This document shows, piece after piece, positions 26,505 to 34,526 of a DNA stretch of 64,000 nucleotides. The stretch is from Thermincola ferriacetica (GTDB lineage Bacteria > Bacillota > Thermincolia > Thermincolales > Thermincolaceae): positions 1 to 64,000 of the forward strand of contig NZ_LGTE01000013.1 in the NCBI RefSeq assembly GCF_001263415.1, in the 5' to 3' direction. The translations under genes were made by a program, and so were the position numbers. Below the pieces are notes generated by a model that ran no database searches, was not told the origin of the DNA, and was given only the letters and a program-made list of their open reading frames with translations. The stretch's first letter is position 1; the number at the start of each line of letters is the position of its first letter.

Positions 26505-27487
26505 AGAAAACCTACTAACCGGGAAAAGCCCACCTGGCTAAAACATACAGCCAACAGCATTATTACTGTTAAAGTTCTTTTGTAAGAGAGATTAAATCCC
26601 TCGACAATGCGGGTTGTTACGCCATAAACATTGCCGATGATGGTGGTAAAAATCTCTGCCCACAGGATGATTGCATAAAATAACTGGAATGGTCTCCCCA
26701 CAGACGCTGCCAGTTGCAGCATAGGTACTTCTGGCAGCTTGGCCAAGGAGCCCGCCAGATTGGATAATATAGCCAGGTTGATAAGGGAAGCCAGGGCGCC
26801 TAAAAGCAAGCCACCAATTAGCCCTCCGGCCAGGAGAGCATTCTTTTTGCCAATCTCATGCCCGAGAGGGGCCAGTACTCCAGTGGAGAGGGTGAGGTTA
26901 TAGGCAACATAGGTGAAAGCTGACAAAAGCCAGTGAGGGGTCGAGGAAGCGGGTACGGCTATTTGGTTGACATTAAGACAAATAAGTGAACTTATGCTGA
27001 TGGTGGAAAAGCCGACTATGAGGCAGCCGACAGTGAGCAGCGGCACAATAATGCTGTTGGCCCGGATTATGCCCTTTATTCCGGAGAGAACGGTGATAAT
27101 GGTCAGGACTACCGTCAATAAAGTTCCCAGCAGGTAGGGCACATTCAACTGCTGAGCCAAAACAGCTCCGGAACCGGCCAGCAATACACTTAAAGTGGCG
27201 AAAAGAAAAAGGGTAATTAATTTTTCTAAAATAAATCCCAGCGGCCGGCCGCATATGTATTCAAAGATCTCTTTGTAGGATACCGCCCGTAGGGCCCTTC
27301 CACTGCCGAGGACCAGAATACCGCTGACAGAAAAAAGCAAGGCGCTTAGGCAAACGCCGGCGATACCGGGTAAACCGTGGCTGCTGAAAAACTTCAGCAC
27401 TTCCTGGCCCGATGCAAAACCGGCGCCCACAACTGTGCCAATATAAGTAACAGCCACTTTCCAAGAGTCCTTCGGAACAAAGTTCAT
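26432..27487 (-). CDS. ykvI: YkvI family membrane protein (APC-type transporter-like)
   Basis: This 351-residue protein has about ten membrane helices and the N-terminal TYIGTVVGAGFASGQEVLKFF motif of the YkvI family, which is distantly related to amino-acid/branched-chain transporters (LeuT/APC fold). The substrate is not known. An AAGGAGG site lies just before the ATG on the minus strand. Its 3' end runs 73 bases into the GT87-like gene. It is transcribed away from the selenoprotein gene that follows. Confidence 0.82.
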   Translation of the reverse strand: MNFVPKDSWKVAVTYIGTVVGAGFASGQEVLKFFSSHGLPGIAGVCLSALLFSVSGILVLGSGRALRAVSYKEIFEYICGRPLGFILEKLITLFLFATLSVLLAGSGAVLAQQLNVPYLLGTLLTVVLTIITVLSGIKGIIRANSIIVPLLTVGCLIVGFSTISISSLICLNVNQIAVPASSTPHWLLSAFTYVAYNLTLSTGVLAPLGHEIGKKNALLAGGLIGGLLLGALASLINLAILSNLAGSLAKLPEVPMLQLAASVGRPFQLFYAIILWAEIFTTIIGNVYGVTTRIVEGFNLSYKRTLTVIMLLAVCFSQVGFSRLVGFLYPLFGYVSLIFLVALFTRPFKRN

Positions 27488-27591
27488 GGAGTTCCTCCTT
27501 ATGTAATAGCCTTTGAAATTATTTATTCTATAATCAAATTAAGTTGTTTAAGAATTACAAAAATGATGAGGAAATTGTGGGCTTGATGTTG

Positions 27592-27597
27592 TATAAT
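27592..27597 (+). promoter_or_regulatory. Candidate -10 box for the selenoprotein gene
   Basis: A perfect TATAAT lies 50 bases before the start. No good -35 is at the right spacing, so this is tentative. Confidence 0.3.
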
Positions 27598-27647
27598 AGT
27601 TGTTAGATTCAGTATTAAATCAGGGAACAAAGGAGGGCTGAACAAAG

Positions 27648-27845
27648 ATGACTATCACTAAAGATATGAGTATCATGGAAATAGTGATGAAATACCCAAA
27701 GACTATTCCGGTATTTCAATCCTATGGCATGGGATGTTTCGGTTGAGGCGTCGCCAAGTTTGAAAATGTTGCCGCAGGTGCGGCCGCTCATGGCATCGAT
27801 ATAGACAGTCTGATTAAAGATCTGAATGATGCAATAAAAGAATAA
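27648..27845 (+). CDS. Probable selenoprotein: DUF1858 redox-disulfide protein with in-frame TGA (Sec33)
   Basis: From ATG 27648 (AAAGGAGGG upstream) the frame reads 65 residues to TAA 27843-27845 with a single TGA at codon 33 (27744-27746). The sequence matches the DUF1858 / hybrid-cluster-associated redox-disulfide family, whose hallmark is GMxCLGC. Here Cys30-Phe-Gly is followed by TGA exactly where the second Cys should be, giving CxxU. The reading frame after the TGA continues with family-like sequence (AAHGIDIDSLIKDLN). A hairpin with an AGGU loop lies 24 bases downstream. A tRNA 2-selenouridine synthase gene is 1.3 kb away. A thiol-redox role is inferred; a nonsense mutation is the alternative. 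Confidence 0.85.
27771..27784 (+). promoter_or_regulatory. Candidate bacterial SECIS hairpin
   Basis: GCCGC (27771-27775) pairs with GCGGC (27780-27784) around the tetraloop AGGT. The loop begins 29 bases after the TGA, within the distance usual for bacterial SECIS elements, and contains the GGU expected for SelB recognition. GCCA and TGGC further out may extend the stem. It is inside the coding region, as required. Confidence 0.65.
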
Positions 27846-27904
27846 CAATATTTAGCTAACCAAAGGGGTCTAAAACATTGATCGGCTGCGATTTGATTGC
27901 CTGG

Positions 27905-28834
27905 TTAATGGTTTAGACCCTGTTTATGTTTTTCTACCCATTCCTCAAAATAGAATTTTGTGTTGATTAAGTTTTTCCCATATATGTTTATGAATTTTAC
28001 AGGGTTAAAATGCGGTCCGTTGACCAGGTAAACCCTTTGTTTTTTTCCGTTCATACGAAATGCTGTATCAAGCATTTGATATGTTAATAGGTCATTGTCG
28101 GGCAGAGAATACCCGATGAAACAAATTTGTTCACTACTGATAAGCCTTATTAAGGCCGCATACCAAATATCCCTGATGGCAGGTAATTCGTAGGCTTTAA
28201 AAAGGGTCGGGGCCACCAAAAAATTATTTAACAGGCTTCCGCAATCAAGGCAGTATTGGTCTTTTGCATAAATGTGCATGAAACGAAAAATAGTTTTACA
28301 TTGTGGGCAAAATTTGAGATTTATACTGCCATGCAATTTTAACAAGGTCCGCGATGATTTGGCTTCTCTACGGACTGAAACTGGATGATCAGTTAAATCA
28401 AGGTGTAGGTCAATTGTTTCCCCAAGGTCCGCCAAAACTTGTTCCAGGACCAGGTCATAATTAAAAGATAAAAAATCGGCATTGCCGGCCAAATCATGCA
28501 CAAAAAGACGATATAAATCCTGGTTTAAACCTGTATTATCGGGGTGCAGTATCCCTACCATCTCTTGCAAAAGGCGGTTTTCACATTGGTCAATCAAATT
28601 GTAATCTATATTGGGATATGGCTGGTAATAACGGATAAGATCCAGCCGGCTTATTACTTCTTGAAAGGAGACTTTGGCAGGCCAATCAGCCGTATCAGGA
28701 TAGAGAACCTCAGTCAGAATTTTCGCCAATGGCTTGTTTTTTGGCTGGGAAAATATTCTCGGCAGTATTTCTGTCTCTCTGGGAGCACCACTTGCTGCGG
28801 AAAAACCTGCCCCTACGACATAAAGGTCGAACAT
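27905..28834 (-). CDS. SIR2-like domain protein with a zinc ribbon
   Basis: This 309-residue protein has the NAD-binding signature VGAGFSAASGAP at residues 7-18, a central LSFNYDLVLEQ stretch, the KLHGSIN motif and IGYSLPDNDLL. Two CxxC pairs (Cys176/Cys179 and Cys195/Cys198) form a probable zinc ribbon. This is the pattern of SIR2-like proteins, some of which act as NAD-degrading phage-defence effectors, while others have unknown roles. Classical sirtuin deacetylation is less likely because the architecture is divergent. GGAGGT precedes the ATG. No partner gene of a known defence system is adjacent. Confidence 0.75.
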   Translation of the reverse strand: MFDLYVVGAGFSAASGAPRETEILPRIFSQPKNKPLAKILTEVLYPDTADWPAKVSFQEVISRLDLIRYYQPYPNIDYNLIDQCENRLLQEMVGILHPDNTGLNQDLYRLFVHDLAGNADFLSFNYDLVLEQVLADLGETIDLHLDLTDHPVSVRREAKSSRTLLKLHGSINLKFCPQCKTIFRFMHIYAKDQYCLDCGSLLNNFLVAPTLFKAYELPAIRDIWYAALIRLISSEQICFIGYSLPDNDLLTYQMLDTAFRMNGKKQRVYLVNGPHFNPVKFINIYGKNLINTKFYFEEWVEKHKQGLNH

Positions 28835-28942
28835 TGCTCAATACCTCCGGCAAAGATTAGGATAAAGTATTTAAACAAATTTTATACTAAAAGAGTGGTT
28901 TTGATAGAAAATTTTGTTCATATGTGGTTGAAAAGGGGCTGT

Positions 28943-28966
28943 TTTTGGGGAAACTTGACCCCAAAA
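28943..28966. other. Hairpin in the intergenic region before mnmH
   Basis: TTTTGGGG pairs perfectly with CCCCAAAA around an eight-base loop. It overlaps the -35 box of the mnmH promoter. No T-tract follows on either strand. It could be an operator or just a small palindrome. Confidence 0.35.
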
Positions 28967-28983
28967 TATGTCAATGATATACT
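28955..28983 (+). promoter_or_regulatory. Sigma-A promoter for mnmH
   Basis: TTGACC (28955-28960) and TATACT (28978-28983) are separated by 17 bases, a strong vegetative promoter. It lies about 115 bases before the mnmH start. Confidence 0.7.
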
Positions 28984-29098
28984 GAGGTTGGCGTGAGTCA
29001 AACAATAAAAGGCAGTTGTCCTAAAATGAGGTTGTCAGGACCAAGCAGGAAGAATTACAGTTTATGTCGAATGTTTTCATATTGGAAAGGTGACCAAA

Positions 29099-30145
29099 AT
29101 GCAGAAAGAAATTAATATAGAAGAAGCATTAAAACTGCCCAATGTACAGTTTGTTGACGTGAGGTCTCCGCAGGAATACGCCGAAGCATGCATTCCGGGC
29201 GCTATTAATATACCTGTTTTTAATGACCGGGAAAGAGAAATAATCGGTACCATATATAAGCAACAATCGCCTGAAAAGGCCAAGATAGAAGCTCTGCGTC
29301 TTGTCAGCCCCAAGTTGACTGATATTGTTGAACGATGTCAGGACATGGCCAGGGACAGCAACCTAGTACTATATTGCTGGCGAGGTGGCATGAGGAGTAA
29401 ATCTATTGCTACTGTGCTGGACATTATGGGTATTCCGGCCTTGCGTTTGACGGGAGGTTTTAAGGCTTACAGGAGGTATGTGAACAGCTACCTGGCCCGG
29501 GAACTGAAGCATAAGGTAGCTGTCCTCCATGGTTTAACGGGTGTTGGGAAGACAGATGTCATTAATATTCTACGCCAAATGAGTGTGCCGGCTATCGATT
29601 TGGAAGGTTTGGCCAATAACCGGGGTTCTGTTTTTGGCAACGTTGGTATGGAACCCCAGCCTTCGCAAAAGATGTTTGAAGGAATGCTTGTTGATGAGCT
29701 AAAAAGGTTTGAACCTCTGGGATATATTGTAGTAGAAGGGGAAAGCAGGCGGATTGGCCGGATAATTTTGCCGGAAGTATTGTTTAAGGCTATGAATGAG
29801 GGAATAAACATATTATTATACTGTCCTCTAGAATGCCGAGTTGAGAGGATTAAGCGCATTTATACCGAAGGTCCGAACCAAAATATTGAATCATTAACTG
29901 GCTCGCTGCAGTCTTTAACAAAAAGGCTCGGCAAAAACAAAGTTGCTGAATTAACCAGGCTGATTGAAAACAAACAATTTGACGAGGTTATAACGACTTT
30001 GCTGGTGGATTATTATGACCCGTTATACAGGTATCCTGAAAAACCTGATGATAACTTTGATTTAAGTATTGACAGCAGTGATCCTGTACAGGCGGCCAAA
30101 AAAATCAAAAAATTCCTGGCGGTCCAAAAATTAGGCGGGAGGTGA
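29099..30145 (+). CDS. mnmH: tRNA 2-selenouridine synthase (MnmH/SelU)
   Basis: It replaces sulfur with selenium in 2-thiouridine at the wobble position of certain tRNAs, using selenophosphate. From ATG 29099 (GGAAAGGTG upstream; an in-frame GTG at 29090 is too close) it has 348 residues. An N-terminal rhodanese domain carries the catalytic Cys93 in LYCWRGGMRS, and a P-loop domain begins with GLTGVGKT (Lys151). Presence of MnmH is a marker of a selenium-using organism and supports the nearby in-frame TGA being selenocysteine. selA, selB, selC and selD are not in the window. It is followed by rodZ after 6 bp. Confidence 0.93.
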   Translation: MQKEINIEEALKLPNVQFVDVRSPQEYAEACIPGAINIPVFNDREREIIGTIYKQQSPEKAKIEALRLVSPKLTDIVERCQDMARDSNLVLYCWRGGMRSKSIATVLDIMGIPALRLTGGFKAYRRYVNSYLARELKHKVAVLHGLTGVGKTDVINILRQMSVPAIDLEGLANNRGSVFGNVGMEPQPSQKMFEGMLVDELKRFEPLGYIVVEGESRRIGRIILPEVLFKAMNEGINILLYCPLECRVERIKRIYTEGPNQNIESLTGSLQSLTKRLGKNKVAELTRLIENKQFDEVITTLLVDYYDPLYRYPEKPDDNFDLSIDSSDPVQAAKKIKKFLAVQKLGGR

Positions 30146-30151
30146 TCGAAC

Positions 30152-31045
30152 TTGGCAAATACCGGAGAGATGCTTAGAGAGGCCAGGGAACGAAAAGGTG
30201 TCAGCCTTGAAGAGGCAGAAGAGGAAACCAAAGTTCGAGCCAGGTATCTGGCTGCTTTGGAAAACGAAGAATATGACGTGATACCGGGAAAAGCATACGT
30301 GAAAGGATTTTTAAAAATTTATGCTAATTACCTTGGTTTAAATCCGGATGAGGTTATTTTGCAATACAAGTCTTCCCAATTTGCTTTGTCAGACCAGGCG
30401 GTACCGGAGCAGCCACCTCAACGAAAAAAATATAAAAGAACGGGTAACTATGTAAAAAAGAGAACAGCTCCGAAGTGGAAGACCTATACTGTCACAGCTC
30501 TTTTAGCTATGGCCGCTATTGTTACTCTGGTGGTATTTAACGGCCAGTGGAGTAAACAGCGGGTGGGAGGAGAAAATAATTCGGCCCTGCAGGAAAATAA
30601 CATTAATTTAGGCAATGACCAGGGGAAAAACGCTTCTCACCAAAAACCGGGTGAAAAAAGCGCTACACCGCAACCTAATCATGCCGCTAACAATACGCCG
30701 GCCGGCAATCCGGGCAACAAAACGAACAACCAGATACAGAAGAACTACCCCCAGGTAAGTCAAAATCAGCCGAACAAAAACAATAACGGACAAGCTACCG
30801 ACGGAGTGAATGTTGTTCTTAAAACAAAAGACCAGAATTGCTGGGTAAAGGTTGTTATTGACGGACAGACGGCTTATACAGGAACATTGATGCCGGGGCA
30901 AATAAAATCCTTTGACGGAAAAGAAGAAATTCGTCTGGTATTAGGTAATGCCGGCGCTGTGGAAGTGATATATAATGGTCAGAACCTTGGTACCCTTGGG
31001 CCAATCGGTCAAGTTGTCAAAGATAAATTCCCCAGAAGTATGTAA
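30152..31045 (+). CDS. rodZ: RodZ-like cytoskeleton/HTH membrane protein
   Basis: The 297-residue protein has an N-terminal helix-turn-helix of the XRE type (about 6-65; LREARERKGVSLEEAEE), a basic juxtamembrane segment, one membrane helix (about 117-136), an Asn/Gln/Pro/Gly-rich linker, and a C-terminal DUF4115 beta domain (about 215-297). RodZ links MreB to the wall-elongation machinery. In Bacillus the homolog (YmfM) lies next to pgsA and cinA, which here are 20 kb away, suggesting that the intervening block was inserted or rearranged. TTG start with GGGAGGTGA. Confidence 0.88.
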   Translation: MANTGEMLREARERKGVSLEEAEEETKVRARYLAALENEEYDVIPGKAYVKGFLKIYANYLGLNPDEVILQYKSSQFALSDQAVPEQPPQRKKYKRTGNYVKKRTAPKWKTYTVTALLAMAAIVTLVVFNGQWSKQRVGGENNSALQENNINLGNDQGKNASHQKPGEKSATPQPNHAANNTPAGNPGNKTNNQIQKNYPQVSQNQPNKNNNGQATDGVNVVLKTKDQNCWVKVVIDGQTAYTGTLMPGQIKSFDGKEEIRLVLGNAGAVEVIYNGQNLGTLGPIGQVVKDKFPRSM

Positions 31046-31053
31046 AATATTAT

Positions 31054-31080
31054 GGGATCCCTTACCAGGGATTCTTTTTT
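31054..31080 (+). terminator. Intrinsic terminator after rodZ
   Basis: GGGATCCCT (31054-31062) pairs with AGGGATTCT (31067-31075), with two G-U pairs and a TACC loop, followed by TTTTTT. Confidence 0.75.
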
Positions 31081-31283
31081 GTATATGGTAAACAATAACA
31101 AAAAAATTGCGAAAAGTTAAAATATCTGTAATCCTTTTGTAATGGTAAAAAAATGGTTTCAATGGTACAATAAACATAACGAAGAGTGATTATGTATACT
31201 TATAAATTTTTATATTCGTGAGTGAGTTGCCGGCAACATAAAAGATACTGCAATTAATTAAAATGTAGAAAACAGAAGCAAAT
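31081..31283. other. AT-rich intergenic region upstream of the leader RNA
   Basis: About 200 bases without a gene. It contains AT-rich segments, a TACAAT box (31166-31171) and a TATACT box (31195-31200), and a 10-bp palindrome TTGCCGGCAA (31227-31236). None of the -10 boxes has a convincing -35. The transcription start for the cytochrome module probably lies here. Confidence 0.45.
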
Positions 31284-31400
31284 ATAACAGTATTTGTAAG
31301 GAATGCATTGGGTAGCACCTGATGCTCCCCGGGGCAACGCATCTGTTATTGTTATTAAGTAGGCTAAGGCTTGGGATAACCCGGTTCTTAGCATATTATT
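31284..31400 (+). promoter_or_regulatory. Structured leader with terminator (candidate riboswitch/attenuator) upstream of the cytochrome module
   Basis: A multi-stem fold lies directly before a terminator. ATAACAG (31284-31290) pairs with CTGTTAT (31343-31349), and ATGC (31303-31306) pairs with GCAT (31339-31342) immediately inside, leaving a 12-base bulge on one side. Inner stems are AGCA/TGCT (31314-31317 with 31323-31326) and CCCC/GGGG (31327-31334). Then comes a 13-position terminator stem. I compared it by eye with GEMM-I, GEMM-II, SAM, TPP, cobalamin, purine, lysine and T-box cores and found no match. The ligand, if any, is unknown. Confidence 0.6.
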
Positions 31401-31408
31401 TTTTGGGG
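31363..31408 (+). terminator. Attenuator terminator before the TPR gene
   Basis: GCTAAGGCTTGGG (31363-31375) pairs with CCCGGTTCTTAGC (31380-31392) with one mismatch and a few G-U pairs around an ATAA loop, followed by ATATTATTTTTT. It stands between the leader fold and the start codon at 31433, so read-through would be required for expression of the module. Confidence 0.75.
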
Positions 31409-31432
31409 CTAAAAATTTATGGAGTGACACTT

Positions 31433-32101
31433 ATGAGCAGGCTAAGGGAGGTACTGGATGCCAAGATTACAGTTAACCTTGATGCTGAAATAGATAGACA
31501 TAAAGCGCTTATCTCACTGGTACTTATAACTTTGCTGATATTTTTCGTGGGTTACGGGTTTTTACGTTATTTGTCCGGAGCACAGGACAGCTATTATAAA
31601 GAACGGGTGGAAGAACTAAGATTAAAACTGCAGTTTCACCCCGATGATCGGATATCGGCGCTGGAACTGGCTCTAAACTTATACTTGAGTGGAAATGAGG
31701 GAAAAGGCATCAATCTGGCCCAAAAAATTTATAAAGAGCAACCTGATGACCCCAATGCCATGTTTTACCTTGGTGTTATGTTGTCTGACAAGGGGGCTTA
31801 TGCAGAATCGACAAAGTTGCTGGAAAAACTGAGTTATAAGTTTTCCGGATTCGAACCGGCTCGGGTGAACTACTTTTTAGGTATAAATTATTTACAGCTA
31901 AAAAACTATAAAGCGGCTGAACGGCGTTTGCAAAAATCTGTAAGTATTGATGGGAGTTATCCGGTTGCTTACTATAATTTGGGTTTGGCTCGTGAGAAAC
32001 TGGGTAAAGTGCAACAGGCTTTGGATGCCTACCATAAAGCTCTAAAGTTAAATGGAAATTACCCTGAGGCAAAGGAAGCAATAGATCGTTTAACCAATTG
32101 A
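31433..32101 (+). CDS. Membrane-anchored TPR protein at the head of the cytochrome module
   Basis: From ATG 31433 (GGAGTGAC upstream) it has 222 residues: a short cytoplasmic head, one membrane helix (about 25-45), and at least three tetratricopeptide repeats (about 65-215), of which the last, with PVAYYNLGLAREKLGKVQQALDAY, is classical. The TPR part would face outside the membrane. TPR proteins scaffold multiprotein complexes and cytochrome maturation proteins (CcmH/NrfG-like) also carry TPRs, so it may assist assembly of the cytochromes. It precedes the first NHL gene by 27 bases. Confidence 0.8.
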   Translation: MSRLREVLDAKITVNLDAEIDRHKALISLVLITLLIFFVGYGFLRYLSGAQDSYYKERVEELRLKLQFHPDDRISALELALNLYLSGNEGKGINLAQKIYKEQPDDPNAMFYLGVMLSDKGAYAESTKLLEKLSYKFSGFEPARVNYFLGINYLQLKNYKAAERRLQKSVSIDGSYPVAYYNLGLAREKLGKVQQALDAYHKALKLNGNYPEAKEAIDRLTN

Positions 32102-32128
32102 GATGCAGTACAGATTCAGGTGATTAAT

Positions 32129-33097
32129 TTGTCTGAACGAAAAAAAGTTACAATTAACTTAAGAACTTATCTGGCTTTATTGACTGTTATAGTGATTATT
32201 ACTGCCGCGCTTTTTACATATCTCTTTTATAATCGCCGTAGTACCCTGCCTGCAATTTCTGTAGGACCAATACCCGGCAATTTTAATTTTGTCTATAACA
32301 TCTATGGTTCAAAGGACAGAAAACTGCTTCGCCCTATGAGTGCGTTTTTTGAGCATAACTCCCAAAAGATATATGTTGCCAATACTGAGGGTCATTCCAT
32401 AGATGTGTTTGATAATAAGGGAAAATACCTGTATTCATTTGGCGGTTTTGGTAGCATACCGGGGAAGCTTTCGTATCCTTACGGTGTTGCCAGGCTTTCC
32501 GACGGCAACATTGTGGTAACAGAGGCGGGAAACCGCCGGGTGCAGAAGTTTTCGCCCCAAGGGGACTTTTTGGGTTTTATTGTACCGACTGATAATGCTG
32601 TGGGGCTGGATAAGCCTGGACCAGTGCGTGTTGATGCAAGGGGTAATATTTATATAGGTGATTTATCGGGCAACAAAGTTATTGTTTTAGATGCGACGGG
32701 AAAGCTGATCAGGACAGTTGGGAATGTACAATACCCCCATGGAATAGCTCTTGATGAGAAGAATAACCGATTATATGTAGCCAGCGCCGGGACCGGAAAT
32801 ATAAAGGTATTTCCATTAACCGAGAACAAAAAAGAAGATAACAATGCGCCTGAATTTTCCGGATTGGGTTTAGTCAGGGGGATAGATGTGGACGAGCACG
32901 GAAACCTTTATGTGGTAGACAGTATTGCAGGTATGGTGAGGACCTTTGATTTTAACGGCAAACCAGGGTTGTCATTTGGGGGGAGCGGTAATGACGATGG
33001 CAGTATGTTGTACCCTAACGGAATAGATGTCGGTGAAGACGGCAGAGTATATGTTGCTGATTGGGGGAACAACAGGATTGTTGTTTGGGGTAATTAA
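32129..33097 (+). CDS. Membrane-anchored NHL-repeat beta-propeller protein 1
   Basis: From TTG 32129 (AGGTGA upstream) it has 322 residues: an N-terminal anchor helix (about 11-32) and a six-bladed NHL-type propeller outside the membrane. Repeats show the pattern of VANTEGHSIDVFDNKGKYL, TEAGNRRVQKFSPQGDFL and VADWGNNRIVVW. NHL propellers bind proteins or small ligands and show no catalytic residues. It lies 27 bp after the TPR gene and 20 bp before the first multihaem cytochrome. The pairing NHL then cytochrome is repeated three times in this block. Confidence 0.85.
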   Translation: MSERKKVTINLRTYLALLTVIVIITAALFTYLFYNRRSTLPAISVGPIPGNFNFVYNIYGSKDRKLLRPMSAFFEHNSQKIYVANTEGHSIDVFDNKGKYLYSFGGFGSIPGKLSYPYGVARLSDGNIVVTEAGNRRVQKFSPQGDFLGFIVPTDNAVGLDKPGPVRVDARGNIYIGDLSGNKVIVLDATGKLIRTVGNVQYPHGIALDEKNNRLYVASAGTGNIKVFPLTENKKEDNNAPEFSGLGLVRGIDVDEHGNLYVVDSIAGMVRTFDFNGKPGLSFGGSGNDDGSMLYPNGIDVGEDGRVYVADWGNNRIVVWGN

Positions 33098-33117
33098 ATC
33101 TAAAGTGGGTCGGTATT

Positions 33118-34446
33118 ATGCTTGGGAGCACGGAGCAAAACGTAAATTTAAGCAAAACTCCAGTAAAAGGGATAAAAATAGACTTGCTGAAGGCAGTTCT
33201 ATCGGTTGCCGGATTGCTCTTTGGAATTTTTGGCATGATTGGCCTGAGTATACACAGTGCATATGCTGGTGCAGATTCGCCGGAGGCCTATGTGCGATAT
33301 GAAAACAATGGTTCTTTTGTAGCCATTACCGTCTACTGGGATGATACGGGCGGTGGGTCCTCAATTTCATGGGCGAACGATGTGACTGTCAGCGGGACGG
33401 CCCTGAACTGGCAGACCGGACTGACATTAAGGGGACAGGGGACAGCCGCTGCCTCTGCCACGCTTAGTAACGGGGAAAAGTATAAGAACTATTATTTTAA
33501 ATTAACTAAAGGTGGCAAGTCTTCCATCATCCGGGCTTTTCCCGTTGATTTCGATGCAAGCGCCGGCCCCCGTTACCAAAATGATTATGCGCACGGGAAT
33601 TATCAACCTGGAACGGCCATGTGCGCAGCCTGCCATGTCACTCACGCCGGGTTAAAGGCATATCTGTTAACACAAGCCACCTATTATGAACTTTGCCTTT
33701 TCTGTCACGGCACGGCAGCCACACAAAGCAAATATGATGTGCAGTCAGGAAAGGTAAAAACTGCAGACGGTTGGAAAGATTCTTTGGCCGGGCCCATCGG
33801 AACCGATTATGGCACATCCAAGCATAATGTCGATGACCGGTCCAATGTAGACACGACCGTGTACGGCAGTGCGCCCGGAAAAATCCTGACTTTTACATGC
33901 CTATCATGTCATAAAGCACATGGCGGTACAAATGATAATTATCGCTTGCTGCGCGATGTCATCTACCCATCCAACGATAAGTTTATAGCTACTACTGTCA
34001 GTTATACGGCATATGCTGTAGTGAAGGATCAGACTGTCGGAGAAGAGGTTTATATGGTGTCGGGGAATACGGAATTTTGTACTGCCTGCCACCTGGATTA
34101 TGATGACGGCAATGCAAAAGAGCGGGGCGGAACTTATTCCATGTATTACCGGCACCCGGTGACGGTTGGCAGTAAAGTTTACAGTGTTTACAGTACCTCC
34201 CCCCCAAAAAACCTTTATCCTAAACCGGGGGATAAACTTCCCCTGCAAGCCAGTGCCTCCAGCGAGAGCATTGGCGCAGATAAACGAACTGCAGTAGTTT
34301 GCAGTACCTGCCATTATGCACACGGTACATACAAACAGTTCAACGTGGGTTATCCCAGACCGGGCAGCACAAGGGAATGGGTGACCAATCAGAAAATGCT
34401 GCGATTGGATAATTATGCGGTTTGTGAATCCTGCCACAAAAAATAG
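33118..34446 (+). CDS. Six-haem c-type cytochrome (MHC1)
   Basis: The 442-residue protein begins with a basic head and a hydrophobic segment (about 25-48), ending in SAYAG, consistent with a signal peptide or anchor. A beta-rich domain (about 55-160) precedes six CXXCH haem sites: C169-H173, C193-H197, C261-H265, C321-H325, C395-H399 and C436-H440. The last is CESCHKK, two residues from the C-terminus. The final motifs CSTCHYAHG and CESCHKK recur in the second cytochrome of the block, so both share a six-haem module. An extracytoplasmic electron carrier is inferred. The ribosome site is weak. Confidence 0.92.
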   Translation: MLGSTEQNVNLSKTPVKGIKIDLLKAVLSVAGLLFGIFGMIGLSIHSAYAGADSPEAYVRYENNGSFVAITVYWDDTGGGSSISWANDVTVSGTALNWQTGLTLRGQGTAAASATLSNGEKYKNYYFKLTKGGKSSIIRAFPVDFDASAGPRYQNDYAHGNYQPGTAMCAACHVTHAGLKAYLLTQATYYELCLFCHGTAATQSKYDVQSGKVKTADGWKDSLAGPIGTDYGTSKHNVDDRSNVDTTVYGSAPGKILTFTCLSCHKAHGGTNDNYRLLRDVIYPSNDKFIATTVSYTAYAVVKDQTVGEEVYMVSGNTEFCTACHLDYDDGNAKERGGTYSMYYRHPVTVGSKVYSVYSTSPPKNLYPKPGDKLPLQASASSESIGADKRTAVVCSTCHYAHGTYKQFNVGYPRPGSTREWVTNQKMLRLDNYAVCESCHKK

Positions 34447-34526
34447 GCGTTGTGGAATTTTCACTCTTTGCCGGGCTGAAAAGAAAATGGAGGAGAGAAC
34501 GGGTTGCAGCAGGGCAGGTGATAAAG

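Noticed and set aside
27648-27746. Truncated 32-codon gene or pseudogene ending at TGA 27744
   Set aside because: The frame after the TGA is family-like to a proper stop, the TGA replaces a conserved Cys, and a SECIS-like hairpin follows.
28544-28996. 150-codon + strand frame opposite the SIR2-like gene
   Set aside because: It is antisense to a protein with recognisable SIR2 motifs and has no ribosome site.
31284-31400. Cyclic di-GMP (GEMM-I or GEMM-II), SAM, cobalamin or T-box riboswitch
   Set aside because: The conserved cores of these classes are not visible; only a generic fold plus terminator can be supported.
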